NCBI GenBank assembly: GCA_023230065.1
Contig: JALNYB010000066.1
Location: 1 to 7,001, forward strand
Direction: 5' to 3'
Length of the DNA: 7,001 bases
From: Candidatus Methanomethylophilaceae archaeon
Lineage (GTDB): Archaea > Thermoplasmatota > Thermoplasmata > Methanomassiliicoccales > Methanomethylophilaceae
The position numbers were made by a program, and so were the translations under genes. The first letter of the stretch is position 1. Each line of letters begins with the position of its first letter. Below are positions 1-5,732 of this stretch, piece by piece. Below the pieces are notes generated by a model. It saw nothing but the letters and a program-made list of their open reading frames with translations. It made no database searches and was not told the DNA's origin.

Positions 1-94
1 ACCAGTCATTCCTTTTCGAACATATCTCCATACTAGATTCGTTCTCGCCGCAGGTTCTAGACATATTTGGTTTTGCGATTTTACTTTCCTCCAC
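1..94 (-). CDS. Possible 5' end of a hydrophilic protein, cut by the window edge
   Basis: On the minus strand a frame is open from a GTG at 94 to the window edge (31 codons, then a partial codon). It reads VEESKIAKPNMSRTC and continues as hydrophilic, partly Cys-bearing sequence (Cys at residues 15 and 25). I do not recognise the family. The case for it is positional: a strong TATA-like element lies about 25 bp upstream, so transcription should begin almost exactly at this GTG and give a leaderless message. An ATG at 64 (residue 11) is the alternative start. A GGAGG at 88-92 is too far from that ATG to be its ribosome binding site. The overlapping plus-strand frame is also open. Short open frames are common in AT-rich DNA, so this remains a candidate only. 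Confidence 0.33.
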   Translation of the reverse strand, partial: MEESKIAKPNMSRTCGENESSMEICSKRNDW

Positions 95-111
95 TATTGT
101 TATCGTATTAC

Positions 112-126
112 TACTATATATAACGA
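112..126 (-). promoter_or_regulatory. TATA-like promoter element for the leftward gene
   Basis: Read on the minus strand the sequence is CGTTATATATAGTAG, a close match to the archaeal TATA consensus. The expected start of transcription, 24-27 bp downstream, falls at about 90-95, on the candidate GTG start. It sits divergently from the EFR1 promoter in the 95-264 intergenic region. Confidence 0.4.
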
Positions 127-183
127 TTCATTCAATTAATTCGTTGATAATCGTAATTTTATGTATGTAATTCGTAGATAAAT

Positions 184-200
184 TACGAAATACTATAATT
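184..200 (+). promoter_or_regulatory. BRE/TATA-like promoter element for the EFR1 gene
   Basis: The sequence ACGAAATACTATAATT has a purine-rich BRE-like half (ACGAAAT) followed by a TATA-like half (ACTATAATT). Transcription would start near 218-222 and leave a leader of roughly 45 nt before the ATG at 265. This argues against the in-frame TTG at 199 as the start, because that codon would lie upstream of the transcript. Confidence 0.4.
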
Positions 201-264
201 GGATTCATTTAGTGTTTGCAAGCCAGACGTTACTCATAAGTACTCTGAAGTTATTCGGAATTGC

Positions 265-1023
265 ATGATATTTTGTTTTTCGGCGACAGGCAATAGTATG
301 TACGTAGCGAATCAAATATCAAAAGTGCTAGGTACATCGGTTACTAATATCGAAGATTTTAAAGATAAAGATCATGTTCTTATCAGTACAGAATTTATAG
401 GAATTGTTGCTCCGACTTATTTTTACGGGTTGCCCACGATAGTAACAGAATTTATTTCTAAGATTCAATTGAAAGATGGCTGTAAGCCCTATATGTTTGT
501 TGTTTTGACTTGTGGACTTGCTACAGGTAACGCAATCCGTGCGTGTGCAAAGCTTATGCAAGATAAAGGGATCAAGCTGTCCGCTCAGTATTCTGTTGTT
601 ATGCCGGATAATTATGTGATATTATATCACATAGGTTCAGACGAGGAGATCAAGGATAAGCTAGAGAAAGCTGATATTGAGATAGATCGTATAATAGGGA
701 ATATCAGGAATAGGGCCATCGGTGATATGAACGTACATCGCGGCATGTTTCCCGCGTTGATGACTCCAATTCTATATTCGATGTATAAAGGTGGAAGAAA
801 AACCAATAAATTCTATGTTACCGAAGTCTGCATAGGCTGTGGTTTATGTGAAAAGATATGTCCCGCGAAGGCGATAAAGATCACAGATGAGAAGCCCATA
901 TGGGTAAAGGATCAATGTATTCTTTGTTTGGGATGTTTGCACAGGTGTCCGGTTGAAGCTATTCAATATAGCAAGAAGACTGAGAAAAAAGGTAGATATT
1001 TCAATCCGAATGTGAAAATTTGA
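265..1023 (+). CDS. EFR1-type flavodoxin-ferredoxin fusion (252 aa)
   Basis: The N-terminus MIFCFSATGNSMYVA is the flavodoxin-like FMN phosphate-binding loop (consensus FSxTGNS, residues 5-11). APTYFYGLP at about 49-57 and the CGLATGNA stretch near 83-90 are further flavin-fold loops. The C-terminal third carries two classic [4Fe-4S] motifs: C189, C192, C195, C199-Pro and C218, C221, C224, C228-Pro. This architecture and length match the EFR1 family, cytosolic proteins expected to pass electrons between FMN and two iron-sulfur clusters; their physiological partners are mostly unknown. The frame is open further upstream, to a TTG at 199, but the family begins at the glycine-rich loop and the TATA-like element overlaps that TTG, so I chose the ATG at 265. 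Its ribosome binding site is weak (CGGAA). It appears monocistronic, since the next gene is on the other strand. Confidence 0.9.
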   Translation: MIFCFSATGNSMYVANQISKVLGTSVTNIEDFKDKDHVLISTEFIGIVAPTYFYGLPTIVTEFISKIQLKDGCKPYMFVVLTCGLATGNAIRACAKLMQDKGIKLSAQYSVVMPDNYVILYHIGSDEEIKDKLEKADIEIDRIIGNIRNRAIGDMNVHRGMFPALMTPILYSMYKGGRKTNKFYVTEVCIGCGLCEKICPAKAIKITDEKPIWVKDQCILCLGCLHRCPVEAIQYSKKTEKKGRYFNPNVKI

Positions 1024-1189
1024 CCATGTTATAGTGTTGAGATAAGTTTTGTTATCATGGAAATTTTGCGTGAAGATATCTACGACAGTTTTGATTATAA
1101 ATCTCATAATTGTGACATCGTCATAGTTGTCGTATTTTTACGATGCGTTCAGAAAGAATAAGCTCAATTTTGAATAGTAAAATATTTCA

Positions 1190-1207
1190 CTGCGGGATCT
1201 CCCGCAG
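1190..1207. repeat. Perfect GC-rich inverted repeat between convergent genes
   Basis: CTGCGGGA and TCCCGCAG form a perfect 8-bp inverted repeat around a 2-nt centre. As RNA it would fold into a 7-bp stem with a 4-nt loop. It lies between the ends of the convergent EFR1 and tspO genes, so it could end or protect either transcript. The plus-strand side has no U-tract. On the minus strand it is followed by an A/U-rich stretch (GAAATATTTTAC), so a role downstream of tspO is slightly favoured. It stands out as GC-rich in an AT-rich spacer. Confidence 0.5.
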
Positions 1208-1221
1208 AGGTTTCTGATAGT

Positions 1222-1260
1222 TGTCTCAAAGAGGAGTATCATTCATCGAGTTTAGAGACA
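1222..1260. repeat. Imperfect inverted repeat, possible 3' hairpin of tspO
   Basis: TGTCTC (1222-1227) pairs with GAGACA (1255-1260); with one bulged A the pairing extends through AAA/TTT. The loop is about 20 nt. It begins about 23 nt past the tspO stop codon and lies before the GC-rich palindrome at 1190-1207, so the two could form a bipartite 3' end on the minus strand. Confidence 0.3.
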
Positions 1261-1282
1261 TCTTACAGAGTAACTTGTTGTG

Positions 1283-1747
1283 TCAATTCAGAATGTATAC
1301 GCTGTAGCTCAAATATCCTGCAAACGTAACCCAAAATAGATATGGTATTTGAATCGCACCGGCGTATTTGTCTACTTTCCAGAATGTATATATCATCATC
1401 AATATGAAGATCCATATCACTACTAATAGTATGAATGCAGCGAGATAATTAGACATAACAAAGAATAAAGGTAACCAACAGAAATTCAATATCAATTGAA
1501 TTCCAAAGATGGCCAATGGTATTTCATTCTTGTAAATTCCATCTTTGATTACTAAATATAGAGAAATACCCATAAGTGCATACAGTATTGTCCAAACTAT
1601 GGGGAATAAGTATCCAGGGGGATATATATCCGGTAATTTGAGATCAGAATACATCTTCATACTGTCTCCTGAGATTATACCGGATATTGCACCTACAGCC
1701 ATACAGCCGATAACACATAACAGCAATAGTTGCCAATTTTTTACCAT
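1283..1747 (-). CDS. tspO: TspO/MBR family membrane protein (154 aa)
   Basis: Five hydrophobic helices are visible at about residues 5-25, 47-66, 76-97, 101-123 and 130-150, the fold of the TspO/mitochondrial benzodiazepine receptor family. Diagnostic motifs are PPGYLFPIVWTILYALMG (43-60), LILNFCWLPLFF (85-96) and IPYLFWVTFAGYL (134-146). Family members bind porphyrins or other tetrapyrroles and are tied to stress signalling; in a methanogen, corrinoid, F430 or heme intermediates are conceivable ligands, but that is inference. The usual Trp before the double Pro is replaced (LPDIYPP). The frame extends to a TTG at 1774, but the ATG at 1747 has an AGGTGGT ribosome binding site 7 nt upstream and gives the normal family length, so I start there. 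It is convergent with the EFR1 gene and has its own promoter. Confidence 0.92.
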   Translation of the reverse strand: MVKNWQLLLLCVIGCMAVGAISGIISGDSMKMYSDLKLPDIYPPGYLFPIVWTILYALMGISLYLVIKDGIYKNEIPLAIFGIQLILNFCWLPLFFVMSNYLAAFILLVVIWIFILMMIYTFWKVDKYAGAIQIPYLFWVTFAGYLSYSVYILN

Positions 1748-1754
1748 ATTAATA

Positions 1755-1761
1755 ACCACCT
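1755..1761 (-). promoter_or_regulatory. Ribosome binding site deciding the tspO start
   Basis: On the minus strand this is AGGTGGT, complementary to the archaeal 16S rRNA 3' end, 7 nt before the ATG at 1747. It would lie inside the coding region if the upstream TTG at 1774 were the start, which supports the shorter protein. Confidence 0.7.
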
Positions 1762-1781
1762 GATATGTACGCAATTATAGA

Positions 1782-1796
1782 CTTATAAATAAAACG
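1782..1796 (-). promoter_or_regulatory. TATA-like promoter element for tspO
   Basis: On the minus strand the sequence reads CGTTTTATTTATAAG. A start 24-27 bp downstream would be near 1760, giving a very short leader that just about includes the ribosome binding site. A transcription start a few bases earlier than the rule predicts would be needed to keep the whole site. Confidence 0.35.
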
Positions 1797-2080
1797 CTCC
1801 TATCATATTCAATGAACTTTAATTAATGATCAATGTCAGTGACATTTTGATCGAATCATATTGATTATTTTGTGGCGGTCCAGATCAAGTATAAAGAAAT
1901 GAAAGAGAGATAATTCGATTCATTTTTATTAGGTTTTGGTGCAATCTGATGTAATTTGTTTGTGTCACGCAATCCGACGTTAGGAATATCTTACTAAATT
2001 TGAATCTTGTTTTGTCCATATTATGCTAGATCTATTAACTTAAAATCGTATATGTAATGTAATAATGATTCTGATGAAAT
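1797..2080. other. Gene-poor AT-rich intergenic stretch
   Basis: Together with its flanks (1748-2136) this separates tspO from the end of the five-gene operon. I see no credible gene on either strand. The longest suggestive frame is about 20 codons from 1851 to a stop near 1911 and has no start signals. The stretch holds a palindrome at 1832-1846, a 17-nt motif at 1854-1870 also found near 6824, and a weak direct repeat (GCAATCTGATGTAA at 1941-1954 and GCAATCCGACGTTA at 1969-1982, 11 of 14 identical). It is long for the space needed by one promoter and one terminator, so a small RNA cannot be excluded. Confidence 0.5.
1832..1846. promoter_or_regulatory. Palindromic operator-like site upstream of tspO
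   Basis: AATGTCA-G-TGACATT is a perfect 7-bp inverted repeat around one base, with GATC just outside on the left and again, two bases further out, on the right. It lies about 36-50 bp upstream of the tspO TATA element, a position where an activator or a dimeric repressor could act. The cognate regulator is unknown. Confidence 0.4.
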
Positions 2081-2097
2081 CCTCAGAGTACCTGAGG
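2081..2097. repeat. Second hairpin behind the operon terminator
   Basis: CCTCAG and CTGAGG form a perfect 6-bp stem with a 5-nt loop. It lies 3 nt beyond the A-run that encodes the terminator U-tract, so a read-through transcript from the operon would meet a second stem. Confidence 0.4.
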
Positions 2098-2100
2098 TGT

Positions 2101-2128
2101 AAAAAAGGACCGGGTTGAAACCGGTCCT
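2101..2128 (-). terminator. Hairpin plus U-tract terminator of the five-gene operon
   Basis: On the minus strand AGGACCGG, a 7-nt loop and CCGGTCCT form a perfect 8-bp GC-rich stem, followed directly by six T residues. It starts 8 nt after the stop codon of the last gene. Archaeal termination depends mainly on the U-tract, but the hairpin-plus-U form here is textbook and marks the end of the transcript. Confidence 0.85.
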
Positions 2129-2136
2129 GAAAAAAG

Positions 2137-3261
2137 TTAATTAAGCTGTTCTGAACAATATGGGCAGAATTTAGGTGTCTTAAGAAGAGAACTTATGTCC
2201 ATTCCGCAGTATGGACAGAGCTTGAATTTTTTTCCTGTACTGGTTGTTGCAGGACCTGTTCCTGATGCAGGTGCTGTATCGTTACCGGCTATCATCACAG
2301 GTTGTCCGGTGCGGTTCATCATCGGTGACGGTTGACCGCAGCTACTGCAGAATTTGTACGGATAGTCATTCAATGCACCGCATGTAGGACACATGACCTT
2401 CTGTTGCTGTGGCTGTTGATTCTGATTTTGTACACCATTAATAGGTTGCTGTTGTAGTTGTTGGTACATTTGAGGAAATAAGAGCATTCCTGAGCCCATT
2501 GCTGCGCCTCCTGTCGATGTTCCTATAGCATCTGCCATCCTATCCATGACCTCGTATTTCTTGAAGGATTCTCCGTTCTTGCTGCTGAATTGGAGATATT
2601 CGAATACTTTGGTCCTGTCTTCATCGGTTGTTTGTGCTTCGCTGATCTTCAACGAAAGTAGTTCTATACCTCTCTGTGTGAAGTAGGGCTCGATAAGGAT
2701 CTTTGTTGTTGTGGATGCCTTTTCGAGATTGTTCATGATGTCCATGTAGTATTGAGAGGTCATCTGTTGGATGATCTGCTCGTTGATGAAGCTCTTCATG
2801 AACGCGTTGACATCTCCGGTAGAATATTTGTTCATTCCGCCGAGTATCTGTGTGTAGAAAACCGAGACATCATTGATACGGAACTGGAAATCTCCATTAG
2901 CCATAAGAACGATAGGAACTTGATATTCCTCAGAGGCTTTGATCATTGATCTGATGCCCCATCTTCCGTTAAACATTTTCAGCGAGATGAAAACGATCCA
3001 GACCTTGAATGGAGTCTCTTTGTAACCGAGTGCCAGGTTATACAGTTTTGTCAACCATGGAATATTTGCGGAAGTGATGACATGTCTTCCTGGTTCGAGA
3101 GTTCCGACGAGCTGTCCATCCCTGATGAACAATGCGACTGCGTGTTCGGGAACTGTCACGGAGGTGATCGTCCTGAGGTCATCGTACTCTGAGTTGTAGA
3201 TGATATCGTCAGGTCCCTGATCTTTCCAAAATACAACATTAGATTTTTTTTCTGCTGCCAT
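2137..3261 (-). CDS. YdjI-type SPFH domain protein with two C-terminal zinc ribbons (374 aa)
   Basis: Residues from about 30 to 225 match the SPFH (stomatin/prohibitin/flotillin) variant typified by B. subtilis YdjI, often labelled 'virion core protein' in databases: VPEHAVALFIRDGQLVGTLE, then PGRHVITSANIPWLTKLYN, later ANGDFQFRI and an EPYFTQRGIELLSLKI region. A helical segment follows, then a Gln/Pro-rich linker at about 264-288. Two zinc ribbons end the protein: C291/C294/C305/C308 and C349/C352/C366/C369, separated by a Thr/Gly/Pro-rich spacer. No transmembrane helix is seen, so membrane contact would come through SPFH oligomers or the membrane protein encoded upstream. It is the last gene of the operon; its ribosome binding site overlaps the previous stop. 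SPFH proteins organise membrane microdomains and stress complexes; the precise role here is inferred from that family. Confidence 0.85.
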   Translation of the reverse strand: MAAEKKSNVVFWKDQGPDDIIYNSEYDDLRTITSVTVPEHAVALFIRDGQLVGTLEPGRHVITSANIPWLTKLYNLALGYKETPFKVWIVFISLKMFNGRWGIRSMIKASEEYQVPIVLMANGDFQFRINDVSVFYTQILGGMNKYSTGDVNAFMKSFINEQIIQQMTSQYYMDIMNNLEKASTTTKILIEPYFTQRGIELLSLKISEAQTTDEDRTKVFEYLQFSSKNGESFKKYEVMDRMADAIGTSTGGAAMGSGMLLFPQMYQQLQQQPINGVQNQNQQPQQQKVMCPTCGALNDYPYKFCSSCGQPSPMMNRTGQPVMIAGNDTAPASGTGPATTSTGKKFKLCPYCGMDISSLLKTPKFCPYCSEQLN

Positions 3262-3266
3262 TCAAT

Positions 3267-3273
3267 TCACTCC
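3267..3273 (-). promoter_or_regulatory. Strong ribosome binding site overlapping the upstream stop codon
   Basis: GGAGTGA on the minus strand lies 5 nt before the SPFH gene start at 3261; its last three bases are the TGA stop of the coiled-coil gene. This arrangement predicts translational coupling of the last two genes. Confidence 0.75.
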
Positions 3274-3803
3274 TTTTCTTGGAATCCTTTCATGATCTTT
3301 TCTCTGCCGTTATAATCCTCTAAAAGTTGGTCAATGGTCCTTTCGAGGTCTCTGAGGGGTTTTTTGATATCTGTATTTCCTTTATCAATGGAATCTACTA
3401 TGGCGGATGTCTCTTCTTTTAATGCGACAGCGTCATCCATGAGTTTTGCATCCCATTCTATGAGATTGTCCAATTCGGATTCCATGATCTTTACTGAATC
3501 GTGCAATGCGCTGTATCCGTTGACAGCTTTTTTCACATCGATGTAATATTTGTCTGTTTTTGTTCTGATTCTTTCAGTATCTCTCATGAGATCCAGATTT
3601 CCTACAGTTGCTCTCTGTACGGTTGCAAGATCCATCTTAGTTGCTTCAAGAGCACGGGCAACTTCTGTTCTGACTGCTCTGTCCTCATCTCTTCTGAGGT
3701 TCTTCTGCTTGTACCCTCTATACCCGGGGATGTAAAGGCATATCCTCTCGATGAGAGATCTATTCTTGTCCATCTGGTCTCCAACCACTTTATCTGTGGT
3801 CAT
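3267..3803 (-). CDS. Coiled-coil protein with IPGYRGYK motif (178 aa), PspA-like position
   Basis: A short N-terminal segment leads into IPGYRGYKQKNLRRDEDRAVR at about residues 25-45, a motif I associate with a family of uncharacterised helical proteins found beside YdjI-type SPFH genes in bacteria. From about residue 36 to the end the protein is charged and heptad-like with no hydrophobic membrane segment, so it should be a long cytosolic coiled coil. In B. subtilis ydjFGHI the helical partner is PspA (YdjF, about 227 aa). This protein is shorter and I cannot show homology to PspA or ESCRT-III; 'PspA-like' describes shape and context only. The ATG follows the TAA of the membrane protein gene with no gap (TAAATG) and has AAGGTGG 5 nt upstream, inside the preceding gene, so the two are likely translated together. 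An in-frame ATG at residue 11 is a weaker alternative. Confidence 0.75.
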   Translation of the reverse strand: MTTDKVVGDQMDKNRSLIERICLYIPGYRGYKQKNLRRDEDRAVRTEVARALEATKMDLATVQRATVGNLDLMRDTERIRTKTDKYYIDVKKAVNGYSALHDSVKIMESELDNLIEWDAKLMDDAVALKEETSAIVDSIDKGNTDIKKPLRDLERTIDQLLEDYNGREKIMKGFQEKE

Positions 3804-4169
3804 TTATGCCACCTTCTTACTGTTTGTAATTGCTATCATTATGCCTATGAATGCAAGTCCGATAAGGAATATTGCAATCAGGATCAGTGCGTCTATTGAT
3901 GCGAATATATTGATGAACCCTATGATTCCGATGAGTACCATTACCATTCCGGTGCTGAGTCTATACATCATTTCAGAGGGTCCATGTTTCTCAACGTTGC
4001 TGTATGCCGATACAGTGATACAGATAGTGATACCAAATATCAGTGCAAAGGACCAGATGATCACGAAGAAATCTTTCCTTACGACGCTGTAGATTATCAA
4101 TCCAATAGCAAGTGCGATGATGGCTGCGCCTAATAGTATCGCAGACATCGTTTTGTTGTTCATAGCCAT
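3804..4169 (-). CDS. Small four-helix membrane protein of the SPFH/zinc-ribbon operon (121 aa)
   Basis: Four hydrophobic segments are visible at about residues 8-30, 33-55, 72-91 and 93-115, joined by short loops. The one polar loop, at 56-71 (SNVEKHGPSEMMYRLS), separates two helical hairpins. There is no signal peptide cleavage site and no catalytic motif. I do not recognise a named family. It is the only integral membrane protein of the operon and so the likely anchor for the SPFH, coiled-coil and zinc-ribbon partners, the position held by YdjH in B. subtilis; this is by analogy, not by sequence similarity I can show. The start at 4169 has AAGGGGG 7 nt upstream, overlapping the stop of the preceding gene. 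The ATG at residue 3 is a possible alternative. Confidence 0.8.
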   Translation of the reverse strand: MAMNNKTMSAILLGAAIIALAIGLIIYSVVRKDFFVIIWSFALIFGITICITVSAYSNVEKHGPSEMMYRLSTGMVMVLIGIIGFINIFASIDALILIAIFLIGLAFIGIMIAITNSKKVA

Positions 4170-4176
4170 TTCTGTT

Positions 4177-4183
4177 CCCCCTT
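4177..4183 (-). promoter_or_regulatory. Ribosome binding site of the membrane protein gene
   Basis: AAGGGGG on the minus strand, 7 nt before the ATG at 4169. It overlaps the last two bases of the TAA stop of the 516-aa gene, again suggesting coupled translation. Confidence 0.5.
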
Positions 4184-5732
4184 ATATTGTTATTAACTCT
4201 GAGACTTTAGTTCTTCTTATCCGTTCGGGTATAAGCGATCCGAACTCTTCTGGTACTGCGAGATTATCGCCGTTAATTTTGCATGGTATGTATATCAGGC
4301 ATTTGACGTATGGTTTGCTTAATTTGAGCTTGGAATCGCTGCTCATACGGTTTGTAAGATAATCTGTGACTACCTTTTCAGCCTCTTTTTTTGTACTCAA
4401 TGGTATTACGATCTTTCTTGCTCCTGGAGAATTCTGAGAAGCCATCGATAATTTACCGATACCTTCTCCTCCGCTGATACTTGTTTCGCTTCCGCTGATG
4501 CCTGCAAGAATGCTTTTTTCAGGACGTATAGAGAATATATCTGTAAGCGCTGATGATGGATTGGATAAACATGCACTGTCAATTACAAAATCTGCGGGAA
4601 CCAGAATGTCCTCAGAGACTTCAACGCTTTTCTTTTTCCATGCCATTCCTGTCTGGAAGCTATATTTCAGGTCGATATCCCAAAACGGAATGAGATAATC
4701 TCCGCTTCCTGCTGTGATAGGCAATGTTTTACCGTTCTTTGCGCTCATCGCATTGGAAAGGTATTCGAAGATCTCATTGAATCTGTCTTTATTGCTTAAG
4801 AGATAACCCCAGTTTCCTGATTTCGCATATTGGAATGTGAATACTTTTTTGATGACGTTTAGGATCTTCAGAGGATCGCTGTTCACTCCAGTGGTTATGA
4901 ATCTTGATATGTCTGTAAGTATATGTGCTTGTGAGATCTCAAGGTTCACGGCTTGGTACATGATACCTAGATTCATATCGCTGAAGAGATTTGTCTTCAA
5001 TGCTTCTAGCTTGGTTGTGCCCTGTTCAAAATATGATTGAGAACCCATGGCATCTCCGTTCAGGAGTTTTTCGCATCCTGTGGAGATTTGTGCCAGTGCT
5101 TCGAAACGTGTTGTTGCCGAACTGTATCCTTTGACTTTTGAAAAGGCCTTTGCGGCCTCGGTGAAGTTGTTAGCTAGCAGAATATATCTTCCAGGTTTAT
5201 CTTCTTGTAAAAGTTTTGTATTGTTGATGATCAGGGCGTAAGCGGATGCAAGGTCCTCAGCGTCAGTAATGAGTGTCTTACTGCTCACATCTACTGCTAA
5301 AGCTTCAACACTTTTTACTTTGGCATTGAATTCGAATGCCTTGGTTGAAGAATGTACAGGTACTGCTGAATTGTCTGTAGTGAACGGCAGCACCATCATC
5401 GGATTTGAGATGAGTGTGTTCGTTGCGAACTTGTATTCGGTGTATTCTGCGTCTATCTTGGGTTTTATATTGGTGTTGAAGATATTATACCTGGCAACTG
5501 AATCTACATTCTCAGACTGAGATAATGAGAATCCGCCTGGAAGTGCTTTGCTAATCCAATTCTGGACTTGTCCCATCATTTGATCGAGGTATGCTTTTGC
5601 ATCGATCCTCTGCTGTGTTGTACCACAGCTTGAACATGTGACATATGGGTCGTTCGATTCCAGATCCTTTTTGTCCAGTGGTGCTCCGCAGTATTTACAT
5701 CTGAGTGTGACAATATCATCCAATATATTCAC
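4182..5732 (-). CDS. Large protein with N-terminal TFIIB-type zinc ribbon, YdjG-like (516 aa)
   Basis: Residues 12-36 form a zinc ribbon: C12-x2-C15 and C33-x2-C36, with the GAPL and CGTTQ turns typical of TFIIB-like ribbons. It is followed by YLDQMMGQVQNWISKALPGGF at about 48-68. The remaining 450 residues look soluble, mixed helical and strand, with no transmembrane helix, no nucleotide-binding loop and no recognisable enzyme motif. The C-terminus (CLIYIPCKINGDNLAVPEEF) looks like a strand-rich closing domain. B. subtilis YdjG, with the same N-terminal ribbon and the same kind of operon, is the nearest analogue I can name, but it is shorter (about 340 aa). The GTG start overlaps the TGA of the upstream gene as GTGA, so translation is probably coupled; its own ribosome binding site is poor. 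Its role is inferred to be structural or regulatory within the operon's complex. Confidence 0.75.
   Translation of the reverse strand: MNILDDIVTLRCKYCGAPLDKKDLESNDPYVTCSSCGTTQQRIDAKAYLDQMMGQVQNWISKALPGGFSLSQSENVDSVARYNIFNTNIKPKIDAEYTEYKFATNTLISNPMMVLPFTTDNSAVPVHSSTKAFEFNAKVKSVEALAVDVSSKTLITDAEDLASAYALIINNTKLLQEDKPGRYILLANNFTEAAKAFSKVKGYSSATTRFEALAQISTGCEKLLNGDAMGSQSYFEQGTTKLEALKTNLFSDMNLGIMYQAVNLEISQAHILTDISRFITTGVNSDPLKILNVIKKVFTFQYAKSGNWGYLLSNKDRFNEIFEYLSNAMSAKNGKTLPITAGSGDYLIPFWDIDLKYSFQTGMAWKKKSVEVSEDILVPADFVIDSACLSNPSSALTDIFSIRPEKSILAGISGSETSISGGEGIGKLSMASQNSPGARKIVIPLSTKKEAEKVVTDYLTNRMSSDSKLKLSKPYVKCLIYIPCKINGDNLAVPEEFGSLIPERIRRTKVSELITI

Noticed and set aside
3..170. Plus-strand open frame of 55 codons with a hydrophobic stretch, possibly the 3' end of a membrane protein
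   Set aside because: It has no visible start, its hydrophobicity follows from the T-rich composition, and it overlaps the minus-strand TATA-like element and candidate gene. It remains possible if the upstream sequence continues the frame.
199..264. TTG-started 22-residue N-terminal extension of the EFR1 protein
   Set aside because: The TATA-like element overlaps the TTG, and the family begins at the flavin-binding loop encoded from 265.
1130..1143. Small A/T hairpin (TCGTA, four T, TACGA) as a terminator of the EFR1 gene
   Set aside because: The stem is only 5 bp, AT-rich, more than 100 nt past the stop codon, and has no following U-tract.
1748..1774. TTG-started 9-residue extension of TspO
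   Set aside because: The AGGTGGT ribosome binding site for the ATG at 1747 lies inside this extension, and the shorter protein has the family length.
1851..1913. Short open frame of about 20 codons and a similar one at 6821-6876 sharing the coded string SN-x-IDY
   Set aside because: The similarity comes entirely from the shared 17-nt DNA motif; the frames diverge immediately afterwards and have no start signals.
3501..3899. Plus-strand open frames opposite the coiled-coil and membrane protein genes, including a 132-codon frame
   Set aside because: They are antisense to well-supported genes with ribosome binding sites, and their Ser/Cys/Phe-rich products have no recognisable motif.
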